This document shows, piece by piece, positions 26,887 through 37,803 of a DNA stretch of 64,000 bases. The notes beneath the pieces were generated by a model. It did not search any database, had not been told where the DNA came from, and saw only the letters and a list, made by a program, of their open reading frames with translations. Positions within the stretch are counted from its first letter, which is position 1. Each line of letters starts with the position of its first letter. The stretch spans positions 1-64,000 of the forward strand of contig NZVC01000027.1 of NCBI GenBank assembly GCA_002701395.1. Reading direction: 5' to 3'. The position numbers and the translations under genes were made by a program. This stretch comes from Maritimibacter sp. (GTDB taxonomy: Bacteria; Pseudomonadota; Alphaproteobacteria; Rhodobacterales; Rhodobacteraceae).

Positions 26887-27485
26887 GCCCATTCTTGCAG
26901 GCGCGCGACATAGCGCGCGAGCGTGTCGATCTCTAGGTTCACCGCGTCGCCCGCAGACACCGCGCCCCAAGTCGTAACCTCTTGCGTATGGGGGATAATA
27001 TTCACGCCAAAGTCGCGGCCATCCACCTCGTTCACGGTCAGCGACGTGCCGTTCAGCGCCACCGACCCCTTGGGCGCGACGAACCGCGCCAAAGCGTCCG
27101 GCGCGCGCAGGGTCACGCGGGTGCTGTCGCCTTCGGGCGTCACCGACAGCACCTCGGCCACGCCGTCGACATGGCCCGACACGATGTGCCCGCCCAGCTC
27201 GTCCCCCACCTTCAGCGCGCGTTCCAGATTGATCTGCCGCCCCTCGGCCCAGCCGGTCACGCCGATGCTGGTCTTCGACACCGTTTCGGCGCTGATTTCG
27301 ACCTGAAACCAAGGCACCGGATCCCGCCCCAGCGCGATCACCGTCAGACAGACCCCGTCGCAGGCGATCGAGGCGCCGATGTCGATGCCGTCGACGTCAT
27401 AGCCGGTCGCGATCCGCGCCCGCAGGTCGCCGCGCGGCTCGACCTCTAGCACCTTTCCGACGTCGGTGATGATCCCGGTAAACAT
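26883..27485 (-). CDS. ribE: Riboflavin synthase alpha chain
   Basis: Dismutates two ribityllumazines to riboflavin plus the pyrimidine precursor that re-enters the pathway. Two lumazine-binding repeats: MFTGIITDVGKVL with IACDGVCLTV in the first (1-95), GGHIVSGHVDGVA with VALNGTSLTVNEV in the second (about 100-190). ATG at 27485, 200 aa, normal length. With ribBX and ribH at 23993-25670 the window holds three riboflavin genes in two units; the remaining steps are elsewhere. Confidence 0.95.
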   Translation of the reverse strand: MFTGIITDVGKVLEVEPRGDLRARIATGYDVDGIDIGASIACDGVCLTVIALGRDPVPWFQVEISAETVSKTSIGVTGWAEGRQINLERALKVGDELGGHIVSGHVDGVAEVLSVTPEGDSTRVTLRAPDALARFVAPKGSVALNGTSLTVNEVDGRDFGVNIIPHTQEVTTWGAVSAGDAVNLEIDTLARYVARLQEWA

Positions 27486-27662
27486 GGCCGTTTTCCAATT
27501 CCCTGTCCGCGTGACCTTGCCGTCAAGCGCATCCAAGGGCAAGAGAAGGGCAGTGCCTTGTCGTGTTAACCTTGTGGCAGCCCAAAGAATGCCAGATTGC
27601 CACGGCAGCACATCACCCGAACCGGCAGAACGCCGGTGCGCCGCACCAGACGGGAGACGACG

Positions 27663-28949
27663 ATGATCTCCGGCAAGGACCGGACATTCCTGTTCCTGCA
27701 GGGGCCGCACGGTCCCTATTTCCACCGGCTGGGGCGGATGCTTCGGGCGGCGGGGGCAGATGTCTGGCGGGTCGGGTTCAACGCGGGCGACCAGTTCTTC
27801 TGGCGCGACCGTGCGTCCTACATCCCGTATCGCAGCGCGCCACAGGACTGGCCCGACACGTTCCGCGCCATCGTCGCCGACAAGGGCGTGACCGATATCG
27901 TGCTGTACGGCGACACCCGCCGCATCCATGCGCAGGCGGTCGAGGCGGCGAAAGACCTTGGCCTGACGATCCATGTGTTCGAGGAAGGCTATCTGCGCCC
28001 CTACTGGGTGACCTACGAACGCAACGGATCGAACGGCAATTCCGCGCTGATGGACCTTGGCGTGCCCGAGATGCAGCAGATCCTGTCGCGCGCCGAACTC
28101 GACATCCCCGAGGCACCGGCCCATTGGGGCGACATGCGCCACCATGTGTTCTACGGCGCGGCGTACCACGGGCTTCTGCTGCTGGCGAACCGCAGCTACC
28201 GCAACTTCGAAGCGCATCGCGATCTGACGGTGGGGCAGGAATTTCTGTTGTATCTCAAGCGCCTGCTGTTGATGCCGTGGATTTGGGCCGACCGGGTGCA
28301 GGCGACGTGGCGGATCAAGTACGGCGGGTTCCCCTATCACCTGACGCTGCTGCAACTGGCGCATGACTCCAGCTTCCGCGACCACAGCCGCTTTGCGTCG
28401 ATGACCGAGTTTCTGCAAACCGTGATCGCAGGCTTTGCCAAGGGCGCGCCGCCGCACCATCACATGGTGTTCAAGGCGCACCCCCTGGAAGACGACCGCG
28501 CCCCGATCCGGCGCGATATCCGGCGGCTGGCGGCGGAACACGGGGTCGCCGACCGGGTCCATTATGTGCGGGGCGGCAAGCTGGCCGCGCTTCTGGATCA
28601 CGCGCGCGGCGCCGTGACGGTGAATTCCACGGCGGCGCAGCAGGTGCTGTGGCGCGGCCTGCCGCTGCGCGTGTTCGGCAGCGCGGTGTTCGCCAAACCG
28701 GAATTCGTCTCGACCCAGTCGCTGCCTGAATTCTTCTCGCGCCCCACCCGGCCCGACAACCGCGCCTATCGCGATTACCGCCATTTCCTGCTGGAAACCT
28801 CGCAGGTTCCGGGCGGTTTCTATTCCTCTCGCGGGCGGCGTCAGTTGCTGCGGCAGGTCGTCGACATGATGCTGGTGGGCGACGATCCCTACGACGCACT
28901 GCGCAAGGGGACAGCGGCACCTCGGCAACAGTTGCGCGTGATCAAATAG
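27663..28949 (+). CDS. kpsS: Capsule polysaccharide biosynthesis/export protein KpsS
   Basis: Kdo-transferase-type glycosyltransferase that starts the lipid-Kdo linker of group 2 capsules, acting at the inner membrane face. The N-terminus TFLFLQGPHGPYFHRLGRML, FEEGYLRPYWVT (about residue 101), FKAHPLEDDR (about 271) and VNSTAAQQVLWRGLPL (about 318) are KpsS blocks. ATG at 27663 follows GGGAGACGACG, giving 428 aa. First gene of kpsS, wza-like, kpsC on the same strand. Confidence 0.92.
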   Translation: MISGKDRTFLFLQGPHGPYFHRLGRMLRAAGADVWRVGFNAGDQFFWRDRASYIPYRSAPQDWPDTFRAIVADKGVTDIVLYGDTRRIHAQAVEAAKDLGLTIHVFEEGYLRPYWVTYERNGSNGNSALMDLGVPEMQQILSRAELDIPEAPAHWGDMRHHVFYGAAYHGLLLLANRSYRNFEAHRDLTVGQEFLLYLKRLLLMPWIWADRVQATWRIKYGGFPYHLTLLQLAHDSSFRDHSRFASMTEFLQTVIAGFAKGAPPHHHMVFKAHPLEDDRAPIRRDIRRLAAEHGVADRVHYVRGGKLAALLDHARGAVTVNSTAAQQVLWRGLPLRVFGSAVFAKPEFVSTQSLPEFFSRPTRPDNRAYRDYRHFLLETSQVPGGFYSSRGRRQLLRQVVDMMLVGDDPYDALRKGTAAPRQQLRVIK

Positions 28950-29044
28950 CGCCCACGACCGTTTGCTGCTGGCGTTTTGGGCCTGTTTCCGATAGGTTAC
29001 CTCAAAAAATTGAGGCAGACAAAACAGGTCGAGGAGACCGGGCA

Positions 29045-30196
29045 GTGAAAATCAAGGCATCGCGAGTCGCGCGAGCTGCCGCTCTTGTGGCGCTTGTGGG
29101 CTTTACCGCAAGCTGTGGCCTGCCCCGTTCGGGGCCGAACAAGCGCGAAATCTACGCCGGATCCGTCCAGAAAGAGGGCGATGCGTTCATCGTCAGCGTC
29201 AACGAGCGTGTGACGCGCGCCACCGCCGTGGTGCCCGCGCTTGGATTTTCCGACGCGTTCCTGAACGCCGGCATCGTCGGGTCCGACACCATCCGCCCCG
29301 GCGACACGCTGGGGCTGACGATTTACGAAAACGTCGACGACGGCCTTCTGTCGGCGACCGGGCTGAACTCTTCCGTGCTGGAACAGGTGCAGGTCGACGG
29401 GTCGGGCTTTATCTTCGTGCCATATGCCGGGCGCATCCGCGCCGCGGGCAATACGCCCGAGACCATCCGCCGCCTGATCACCGAGAAGCTGGCCGAACAG
29501 ACGCCGGACCCGCAGGTCATGGTTCGCCGCCTTGCCGGTAACGGCGCCACGGTTTCGCTGACCGGCGCGATCACCGGACAGGGCGTTTACCCCATCGAAC
29601 GGCCCACCCGCACGCTGAGCGCGATGATCGCCGCCGCGGGCGGTGTGACCGTGGAACCCGAAGCCGCGAAGGTGAAGATCATTCGCGGCGGCCATACCGG
29701 AGAGATCTGGTTCGAGGATCTGTTCTTCGACCCGACGGCGGACGTCGCCCTGCGCGGCGGCGACCGGATTCTGGTCGAGGCCGACACCCGCACCTTCACC
29801 GCGCTTGGCGCGACCGGCCAGCAAAGCCAGGTCCGGTTCGAGACCCGCACGATCACCGCGATCGAGGCCATCGCCCAAGTCGGCGGCCTGCGCGCCGTGT
29901 CGGCGGACCCGACCGGCGTGTTCGTGCTGCGCAACGAGCCCGAGGAGATCGCCCGTCAGGTTCTGGGCCGCGGCGACCTGATCGGGGCGCAGCGCATGGT
30001 CTACGTGCTGGACCTGACCGAACCCAACGGCCTGTTCGAGGCGCGCGATTTCGTGATCCGCGACGGCGATACCGTCTATGTGACCGAAGCGCCGTTCGCC
30101 CAGTGGTCCAAGACCATCGGTGCCCTGACGGGAACGCTGTCCGCGGTCGGCGGCCTTGCCAACGCGGCGGACTCCGTCAGCACCATCGGCGAGTGA
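29045..30196 (+). CDS. Polysaccharide export lipoprotein (Wza/KpsD-like)
   Basis: Outer-membrane/periplasmic channel component for capsule export. A signal sequence ends in a likely lipobox, FTASC with Cys about 25. Then comes the poly_export domain (RPGDTLGLTIYEN about 92; VDGSGFIFVPYAGRIRAAGNT about 120) and SLBB-type repeats (VSLTGAITGQGVYPI about 175). GTG at 29045 follows a strong GAGGAGACC. 383 aa. Sits between kpsS and kpsC, 95 bp after the former and 4 bp before the latter. Confidence 0.88.
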   Translation: MKIKASRVARAAALVALVGFTASCGLPRSGPNKREIYAGSVQKEGDAFIVSVNERVTRATAVVPALGFSDAFLNAGIVGSDTIRPGDTLGLTIYENVDDGLLSATGLNSSVLEQVQVDGSGFIFVPYAGRIRAAGNTPETIRRLITEKLAEQTPDPQVMVRRLAGNGATVSLTGAITGQGVYPIERPTRTLSAMIAAAGGVTVEPEAAKVKIIRGGHTGEIWFEDLFFDPTADVALRGGDRILVEADTRTFTALGATGQQSQVRFETRTITAIEAIAQVGGLRAVSADPTGVFVLRNEPEEIARQVLGRGDLIGAQRMVYVLDLTEPNGLFEARDFVIRDGDTVYVTEAPFAQWSKTIGALTGTLSAVGGLANAADSVSTIGE

Positions 30197-30200
30197 CACC

Positions 30201-32291
30201 GTGACCCACATGGCCGGAGATATGGCCGCCGGGGTGGAAACACCCCGGCGGCTTTACGTTTACAACGGCGGTTTCCTGACCCAGCGCAGGATCCGGCGCA
30301 TCCTTCAGCTTGCGGGCTGGGACATCCGCGTCGGTACGCCCGGCCCCGACGACTGGGTTGGCGTCTGGGGCAAAAGTCCCACCTCGCCCCGGGGCGAAAC
30401 CGTGGCCGACCGCACCGGCGCGCCGGTGCTGCGGGTCGAGGATGCGTTTCTGCGGTCCCTGTCTCCCGGTCGCGACGGCGAACCGCCGCTGGGCCTTCTA
30501 TTGGACCGCACCGGCCTGCATTTCGACAGCGCGCAGCCGTCGGACCTTGAAACCCTGCTGGCCACCCATCCACTGGACGACACCGCGCTTCTGGACCGGG
30601 CCCGCGCCTGCAGCGCATGGATCCGCGAGGCGCATCTGTCGAAATACAACGCCTTCGATCCCGCAGCACCCGTCCCCACCGCGCCTTACGTGGTGGTGAT
30701 CGACCAGACGCGCGGGGATGCCTCGATTGCCGGGTCTGGCGCGACAGAGGCGACCTTCCGCGAGATGCTGGTCTTCGCGCAAGAGGAACACCCCGGCGCG
30801 CAGATCGTGATCAAGTCGCATCCCGAAACCGCGGGCGGCCACCGCCCCGGCCATTTCGGACCCGAAGTCGAACGCCCCGGCATCACGCTGCTGACCGATC
30901 CGGTCAGCCCGTGGAAGCTGTTCGACGGCGCCCTTGGCGTCTACACGGTCAGTTCGGGTCTGGGGTTCGAGGCGATTTTCGCCGGGCACCGCCCCCGCGT
31001 GTTCGGCCAGCCGTTCTATGCTGGCTGGGGCCTGACGCAGGATGAATTCCCCATCGACCGCCGCCAGCGCCGCCTGACCCGCGCGCAGTTGTTCGCGGCG
31101 GCGATGATCCTTTACCCGACGTGGTACGACCCGTTTTCGGACAGCCTGTGCCAGCTGGAGGACGTGCTTGCCACGCTGGAAGCAAAGGCAAGGGCGTGGC
31201 GCGACGACCGGCAGGGCTATGTCGCGTCGGGGATGCGCCTGTGGAAGCGCAAGCCGCTGCAAAAGGTGTTCGGCACCCAGCGCCGCCTGCGGTTCGAGGA
31301 TGCCCCCGCCCGAGCGGCAACGATTGCCGGGCGCGACGGTCGGCGGCTGATGGTCTGGGCCAGCCGCGAATATCCCGCCCATTCCGCCCCCCGCCCCAAA
31401 CCTGGCCCCAATCCTGACAGCGCAGCCGAAACGACCGAGGTCCTGCGGATCGAAGACGGCTTTCTGCGGTCGCGCGGGCTGGGCGCCGAGCTGGTGCCGC
31501 CGCTGTCGCTGGTCGCCGACGACCTTGGGGTCTACTACGATCCGACGCGGCCCAGCCGTCTGGAAGACCTGATCGCCAAAGCGGCAGAGTTGTCCCCCGC
31601 GCGGCTGCTGCGCGCCGAACGGCTGGTGGCCCAGATCACCCGCGCGCGCCTGTCCAAGTACAACCTGCACCGCAACGGCGTCCCCGAGCTTCCCGCCGGT
31701 CATCGTATTCTTGTGCCCGGTCAGGTCGAGGATGACGCCTCGATCCTCAAGGGCGGCGGGCAGGTGCGGACCAATCGCGATCTGCTGGACCGCGCCCGCG
31801 CCGAGAACCCCGGCGCCGTGATCCTGTACAAGCCGCACCCCGACGTAGAGGCGGGCCTGCGCCCCGGTGCGCTGGACACGGAAGCGACCGCTGCCGCCGA
31901 TCTGGTGCTGGGTCCGTGCGATCCGGTCCGGCTTTTGGAGGAATGCGACGAGGTCTGGACCATGACCTCGTTGATGGGGTTCGAGGCGCTGCTGCGTGGC
32001 CTGCCCGTCACCTGCCTTGGGGCGCCGTTCTACGCCGGGTGGGGCCTGACCCGCGACCTTGGCCCGGTGCCGGACCGCCGACAGGCACGCCCCAGTTGCG
32101 CCGCGCTGGCCCATGCCGCGCTGATCGCCTATCCGCGCTATTTCGATCCGGTCACCGGCGAACCCTGCCCCGCCGAGGTCGTCGCAGAGCGGCTGGAAAC
32201 CGGCAACCTGCCGCGGCCGGGGCCCGTGAACCGGGGCGTCGCAAAATTGCAGGGCGCGCTTGCAAGCTATGCGTGGCTGTGGCGGCGCTGA
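30201..32291 (+). CDS. kpsC: Capsule polysaccharide biosynthesis protein KpsC (two transferase lobes)
   Basis: Dual beta-Kdo transferase that extends the poly-Kdo linker. Two homologous halves are visible: lobe 1 (about residues 10-330) with LYVYNGGFLTQRR, EDAFLRSLSPG, HPETAGGHRPG and FGQPFYAGWGLT; lobe 2 (about 365-690) with LMVWASREYP, EDGFLRSRGLG, HPDVEAGLRPG and LGAPFYAGWGLT. GTG at 30201 gives 696 aa; ATG at 30210 is equally possible because neither has a strong ribosome site. kpsMTE-type ABC exporter genes are not in the window. Confidence 0.92.
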   Translation: MTHMAGDMAAGVETPRRLYVYNGGFLTQRRIRRILQLAGWDIRVGTPGPDDWVGVWGKSPTSPRGETVADRTGAPVLRVEDAFLRSLSPGRDGEPPLGLLLDRTGLHFDSAQPSDLETLLATHPLDDTALLDRARACSAWIREAHLSKYNAFDPAAPVPTAPYVVVIDQTRGDASIAGSGATEATFREMLVFAQEEHPGAQIVIKSHPETAGGHRPGHFGPEVERPGITLLTDPVSPWKLFDGALGVYTVSSGLGFEAIFAGHRPRVFGQPFYAGWGLTQDEFPIDRRQRRLTRAQLFAAAMILYPTWYDPFSDSLCQLEDVLATLEAKARAWRDDRQGYVASGMRLWKRKPLQKVFGTQRRLRFEDAPARAATIAGRDGRRLMVWASREYPAHSAPRPKPGPNPDSAAETTEVLRIEDGFLRSRGLGAELVPPLSLVADDLGVYYDPTRPSRLEDLIAKAAELSPARLLRAERLVAQITRARLSKYNLHRNGVPELPAGHRILVPGQVEDDASILKGGGQVRTNRDLLDRARAENPGAVILYKPHPDVEAGLRPGALDTEATAAADLVLGPCDPVRLLEECDEVWTMTSLMGFEALLRGLPVTCLGAPFYAGWGLTRDLGPVPDRRQARPSCAALAHAALIAYPRYFDPVTGEPCPAEVVAERLETGNLPRPGPVNRGVAKLQGALASYAWLWRR

Positions 32292-32394
32292 AGCAGGCGA
32301 CTAGTACGAACAGAACTATTTGCGGCTAATTTTGCGATCATTCACGTCGCCAGCTTGTTCATAGCAAACATCAGCGATCAATCGTCAAAGTCGC

Positions 32395-33459
32395 TCACTC
32401 GACCGGGTGACGTGATCTTTGACGCTTGCCCACCCAGCCGACGATGACCAGCGCCAACAGGATCCTGAACAGGTGATGCGCCGTGACGATGACCGGGCTG
32501 GCCTCTAGGCTAAGCGCGATCAGCGCCATCTCTGTCATGCCGCCGGGAGCGAAGCTGATGAACAAAGGTTCGAACCCGCCGGGCACCGCCCCCCGCAAAG
32601 CGAAGGCCGCGAAGGCGCCGATCGCAAGGATGCCGGACACGTTCACCACCCCAAGCGTGAAGGCCTTGATCAGAAGCTTGGCACTGGCTCCGGCGAACTG
32701 CGCGCCAAGCCCGGCCCCGACCACAAGCTGCGCCAGCGGCAACAGCCAGAACGGGCTGTGCAGGGTCAGCACGCCGGTCACATGGGCCAGCCCGCACAGC
32801 ACCAAAGGTCCCATTAACTGCCCCGCCGGCAGGTGCAACCGGCGGCCCAGCACAAGGCCCAGCGGCGCAAGGATCGCGATGACGAACAGGTCGATCCACC
32901 CGGCCTTGCCGTCCGCCATCGTCTGCCCCGCCGCGCTGCCCACCGTCTCGCCCCCGACCAACAGGAACAGCATGGGCACAGCCACAACCACCACAATGAT
33001 CCGGGCAAAGTGCTGCACGGTCAGTACCCGCACGTCGGCGCCTTCGCGTTCCCCCAAGGTGATCGCCTCGATCAGCCCACCGGGAAGCGAGGCATAGGTC
33101 GCCGTCGGCCGGTCATAGCCACCGACCCGGCGCAGGACGATATAGCCAAAGCCATACGCCGCCAGCACGAAGGGAATAAGCGCAAGGAACGACGGCCAGT
33201 ACTGCGGGAACAGACCCAGCAGATCCGGCGTGAACCGCGCGCCGATCATCGTGCCGATGGTGGCGATGAAGAAGAACCGCAGGTTGCGCGGGAACTTGAC
33301 GATGTGGTCCCGGTGCGTCTGGACCATCGTGTAGGCCGCGCTGAACGTCAGGCTGCCCAGCATGTAGGGCATCGGCAACCCGGCGAAAGCCGCCAGGGTG
33401 CCCCCCAGAACGCCAAGCACGAGCAGCGCGCCAATATCGAACACGTTCACCTGTTGCAT
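32395..33459 (-). CDS. AbrB family membrane transporter
   Basis: 354 aa, about ten membrane segments in two repeats (AbrB/Gate_N type, formerly ammonia monooxygenase-like). Repeat landmarks: GLPMPYMLGSL (about 32), PGGLIEAITLGE (about 123) and LPAGQLMGPLVL (about 208), FAPGGMTEMALIAL (about 304). The frame begins earlier at 33501, but ATG at 33459 follows AAGGGCGCC and gives the usual MQQVNVFD-type start. Substrate unknown. Downstream of the SMP-30 gene and convergent with kpsC. Confidence 0.85.
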   Translation of the reverse strand: MQQVNVFDIGALLVLGVLGGTLAAFAGLPMPYMLGSLTFSAAYTMVQTHRDHIVKFPRNLRFFFIATIGTMIGARFTPDLLGLFPQYWPSFLALIPFVLAAYGFGYIVLRRVGGYDRPTATYASLPGGLIEAITLGEREGADVRVLTVQHFARIIVVVVAVPMLFLLVGGETVGSAAGQTMADGKAGWIDLFVIAILAPLGLVLGRRLHLPAGQLMGPLVLCGLAHVTGVLTLHSPFWLLPLAQLVVGAGLGAQFAGASAKLLIKAFTLGVVNVSGILAIGAFAAFALRGAVPGGFEPLFISFAPGGMTEMALIALSLEASPVIVTAHHLFRILLALVIVGWVGKRQRSRHPVE

Positions 33460-33504
33460 GGCGCCCTTATCCGCCCCTAGGCAGAAAGATGCCAGAGTCA
33501 TTTA

Positions 33505-34437
33505 TCAGGCGTAAGCGACCCCCTGCACCTTGACATGCAGCGCATACAGCGACCGGCTGGCCGCCATGAACAGCCGCGTCCGGTGACGCCCGCCGAAGCA
33601 CAGGTTGGCGCAGCGTTCCGGCAGGTGGATGTGGCCGATGGCGGTGCCGTCCGGGGCGAAGACCCGCACGCCGTCCAGACCCTCGCCCAGACCCCAGCCA
33701 GCCCAAAGGTTGCCCTCTACGTCGCAGCGGAACCCGTCCGGCGTGCCCTGCTCGCCCGCCTCCACAAAGACCCGCCCGTCGCCGACGGACCGCCCGTCGG
33801 ACGATACGTCGAACGCGTGGATCTTCTTCGGCAGCCCGGATTGCACAAGGTACAGCAGGCGTTCGTCGGGCGAGAAACACAGGCCGTTCGGCTGGTCTAT
33901 GCCCTTGATGACGGCGGTGATTTCCCCGGTGTCTCCGTCGATGCGGTAGACATTCGTGGGCAGTTCCGGGTCGGCGACGCCGCCCTCGTAATGGCTGAGG
34001 ATGCCGAAGGTCGGATCGGTGAACCAGACGCTGCCGTCCGACTTCACCACCACATCGTTGGGAGAATTCAGGCGCTTGCCGTCAAAGCTGTCGGCCAGAA
34101 CGGTCAGGCTGCCGTCGATCTCGGTGCGGACCACCGCGCGGCGTCCGTGCTGGCACGAGATCAGCCGCCCCTGCCGGTCGCGCGTGTTGCCGTTCGCGTG
34201 GCCGCCCTTGCGAAACTCGGACACGCCGCCCGTAGTCTCGTCCCAGCGCATCAGCCGGTCGTTCGGGATGTCGGACCAGACCAGCGCACGCTGGTCGCCG
34301 AACCACACCGGCCCCTCGGACCACCGGCATCCTGTCGCCAGCCGTTCCACGGCGGCATGCCACAACACCAGATCGGCAAAGCGGTCGTCCAGAATCTCGA
34401 TGGACGGGTCGGGATAGCGTTCGGCGGGTTCCCACAT
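33505..34437 (-). CDS. SMP-30/gluconolactonase family protein
   Basis: Six-bladed beta-propeller lactonase-type enzyme. Calcium-site and family motifs: EGPVWFGDQRALVWSDIPND (about residues 40-59), HANGNTRD (about 78), NSPNDVVVKSDGSVWFTDPTFG (two adjacent strands, about 125) and PDGFRCDVEGNLW (about 232). ATG at 34437 is preceded by AAGGAGGAG, giving 310 aa; the upstream open frame is untranslated. The substrate may be a sugar or aromatic lactone; location next to pobA is suggestive only. Confidence 0.85.
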   Translation of the reverse strand: MWEPAERYPDPSIEILDDRFADLVLWHAAVERLATGCRWSEGPVWFGDQRALVWSDIPNDRLMRWDETTGGVSEFRKGGHANGNTRDRQGRLISCQHGRRAVVRTEIDGSLTVLADSFDGKRLNSPNDVVVKSDGSVWFTDPTFGILSHYEGGVADPELPTNVYRIDGDTGEITAVIKGIDQPNGLCFSPDERLLYLVQSGLPKKIHAFDVSSDGRSVGDGRVFVEAGEQGTPDGFRCDVEGNLWAGWGLGEGLDGVRVFAPDGTAIGHIHLPERCANLCFGGRHRTRLFMAASRSLYALHVKVQGVAYA

Positions 34438-34544
34438 GCGACAGTCTCCTCCTTGCTGCACCGCCAAGGCTTAACGCGGGCCTGCCCAAGCTGCCAGTGC
34501 GAACCCCGCCCCCACGCCCCGGCGCGCCCCTTACCACCGGCACG

Positions 34545-34575
34545 AAAAAGCGCGACCCCGTCTCCGGGGCCGCGC
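34545..34575 (-). terminator. Intrinsic terminator of pobA
   Basis: Minus-strand stem (arms 34566-34575 and 34550-34559, one mismatch) with 6-base loop, followed by five Ts (34549-34545), 30 bp after the pobA stop. Confidence 0.7.
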
Positions 34576-34604
34576 GGCACTCGTACAACGACCTGTCTTG
34601 GGGG

Positions 34605-35807
<1,203 letters not shown>

Positions 35808-35832
35808 TTACGCGTCAGAGGGCGGGCACGGA

Positions 35833-36726
35833 ATGGACCGGCCTGCGGAAAACTTGTACGCATCGGACATGACCCAAGGCGCGCAGATCCTGACCTATAA
35901 CTTGTTCGGCGAATCCACCGACCTGCCGGACGTGGTGCATTGCGAAACGATCGAGACGCGGTCGCGCCTGCACGACTGGGAATTCGCACCGCACCGCCAC
36001 GCCCGGCTGCATCAGGCGCTGTTCATCGAAACCGGCGGCGGGCAGGCGTCGCTGGACGGCATGACGCTGGATCTGCGGCCGATGTGCCTGTTGAACGTGC
36101 CAACCGGGCTGGTGCACGGGTTCCGATTTGCCCCGGGCACGGTGGGGCTGGTGGTGACACTGGCGGCGGAAATTCTGGACGAAAGCCTGCACCCGGCCGA
36201 GGGCCTGCGCCCCGTGCTGGCCCGCCCTGCCCTGATCGACGCCGATCCGGCGACCGTCGCCACCCTGCGCGCCATCGCCGCCGAGCATCCGGGACGGGGG
36301 TTTGCCCGGGCCCAGATCCTGCGGGCACTTGCCGGAGAGTTACTTGGACGGATCGCACGGTCCCTGACCGACGAAAGCCCCGAAGACGCGGCAGGCGGCG
36401 GTGACCTGCTGGACAGGTTCAGCGCGCTGCTGGACGCGCATTACGCGGATCACTGGAAGGTTGCGGACTATGCCGATGCGCTGGCGGTCAGCACGACACA
36501 CCTTAGCCGCGTGGCGCGCGCCGCGACGGGGCGGCCCGCGACGGGCCTGATCGAAGAACGGCTGATCCGAGAGGCGCGGCGGAACCTTGTCTACACCAAC
36601 CTGCCGGTGTCGAGGGTCGCCTATGCGCTTGGGTTTTCGGACCCGGCCTATTTCAGCCGGGTCTTTTCGCGTGCCACCGGCCTGTCGCCGCGCGCCTTCC
36701 GGGCGCGGCTTCAGGACGGCAACTGA
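35833..36726 (+). CDS. AraC family regulator (probable PobR)
   Basis: Cupin-like N-terminal sensing domain (HRHARLHQALFIETG about residues 55-70) and a C-terminal double helix-turn-helix with the AraC/XylS signature ending VAYALGFSDPAYFSRVFSRATG. Divergent from pobA, so it most likely activates pobA with 4-hydroxybenzoate. ATG at 35833 (297 aa) lies after a weak GGGCGGG; ATG at 35869 (285 aa) is an alternative. The divergent promoter region is only 55 bp, so operator and both promoters must overlap or reach into coding sequence. Confidence 0.82.
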   Translation: MDRPAENLYASDMTQGAQILTYNLFGESTDLPDVVHCETIETRSRLHDWEFAPHRHARLHQALFIETGGGQASLDGMTLDLRPMCLLNVPTGLVHGFRFAPGTVGLVVTLAAEILDESLHPAEGLRPVLARPALIDADPATVATLRAIAAEHPGRGFARAQILRALAGELLGRIARSLTDESPEDAAGGGDLLDRFSALLDAHYADHWKVADYADALAVSTTHLSRVARAATGRPATGLIEERLIREARRNLVYTNLPVSRVAYALGFSDPAYFSRVFSRATGLSPRAFRARLQDGN

Positions 36727-36785
36727 CAGGAATTTCCAGAACGCCCTGTTGAACAGGATCTTCCAGAAGATCGTGATCGCCCGGC

Positions 36786-37682
36786 TTAGAAACCGACCGC
36801 GATATCCTCGGCGTCAAGGCCCAGACGCGCCCGCAGGTCCGCCGGAAGCAGACGGGCCGACGCGATGCGCGGCAGCGGCATCTCGTCGATGGTGCGCTCT
36901 TCGCCACACAGCGCCTGATACTCGGCGAAGTTGTCGAACGCACGGCGGCCGACGTTGTCGACATAGGTCTCGGCCGGCGTGCCGTTGGCGAGGATGACCT
37001 CGTGGTGGTCGGTCTCGACGTGGTAGTAGGTCACCTGCTCGGGCAGGTCCGCCATCGCGTCGAAACGGATCGTGGTGCCGTTGACCAGCGCGCCCGCGTT
37101 CACCGCCATCCCATCAAGGATCAGCGCATGGTCCGCCGTCAGCACCAGATCGGTGTGCGGCGCGCCATTGCCCAGCGCGCCCGCAGTCACCCGCACCGGC
37201 GCGAACTTTTCGGCCGGGGTGAACAGCTTGTGCAAGGTGCGGCGACCGACCCAAGTCACGGTCGCCTCGCCCTCGGGCGTCAGCACCCGGTCGCCCGGTT
37301 CCAGCGTCTCGACCGCGCGTTCACCGCCCGGAGCCGCGATCTGCGTGCCAGCGGCAAAGCAGGTCACGTCGTAGAGGTAGGGGCTGGTGGTGTCGACGGT
37401 GAAGCTGTCGTTCAGTTCAACGTTCGGGTCGTTGGTGAAGAGGTAGTAGTCTCCGAAACCCTCAAGGTCCCCAACAACACCGACGTTCGCAATCGTTCCG
37501 ACGAGTTCGAAGATACCGCCGCCCCCTGACTCAAACATGTCGTCACCGATACCCGTAACGTTGTCCGGTATCCCGTCTTGGTTATCGACCAGTTCGAAGG
37601 GAGCCGTGTTTGGGGGACTGGTTACAGTGAATGTGGTTCCATCAAAGGAACCTTGGAATAGCGTCGTGAAGCTTTGGCTCAT
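36786..37682 (-). CDS. Free-standing Hint (Hedgehog/intein) domain protein
   Basis: 298 aa. N-terminal Gly/Asp-rich region (1-105) without recognised domain, then a Hedgehog-type Hint module: CFAAGTQIAAPGG with nucleophile Cys about 109, VETLEPGDRVLTPEG, VTWVGRR, LTADHALILDG (the TxxH block, about 180) and a YYHVETDHHEVILANG block. Many Rhodobacteraceae encode such secreted-looking Hint proteins. Self-cleavage followed by cholesterol-free processing or extracellular attachment is speculative. The promoter-side DNA (37683-37800) is AT-rich. Confidence 0.85.
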   Translation of the reverse strand: MSQSFTTLFQGSFDGTTFTVTSPPNTAPFELVDNQDGIPDNVTGIGDDMFESGGGGIFELVGTIANVGVVGDLEGFGDYYLFTNDPNVELNDSFTVDTTSPYLYDVTCFAAGTQIAAPGGERAVETLEPGDRVLTPEGEATVTWVGRRTLHKLFTPAEKFAPVRVTAGALGNGAPHTDLVLTADHALILDGMAVNAGALVNGTTIRFDAMADLPEQVTYYHVETDHHEVILANGTPAETYVDNVGRRAFDNFAEYQALCGEERTIDEMPLPRIASARLLPADLRARLGLDAEDIAVGF

Positions 37683-37803
37683 TGGGCTACTCTGCCTTGT
37701 TAATTGGTTAGGTAAAACTTATTCGCGCCGATAAAATTCACGAATCAACCTTTTACTTAACAACCTGTTCCTTACCTCGAAACCCGCGCCACGCCGCCAC
37801 ACA

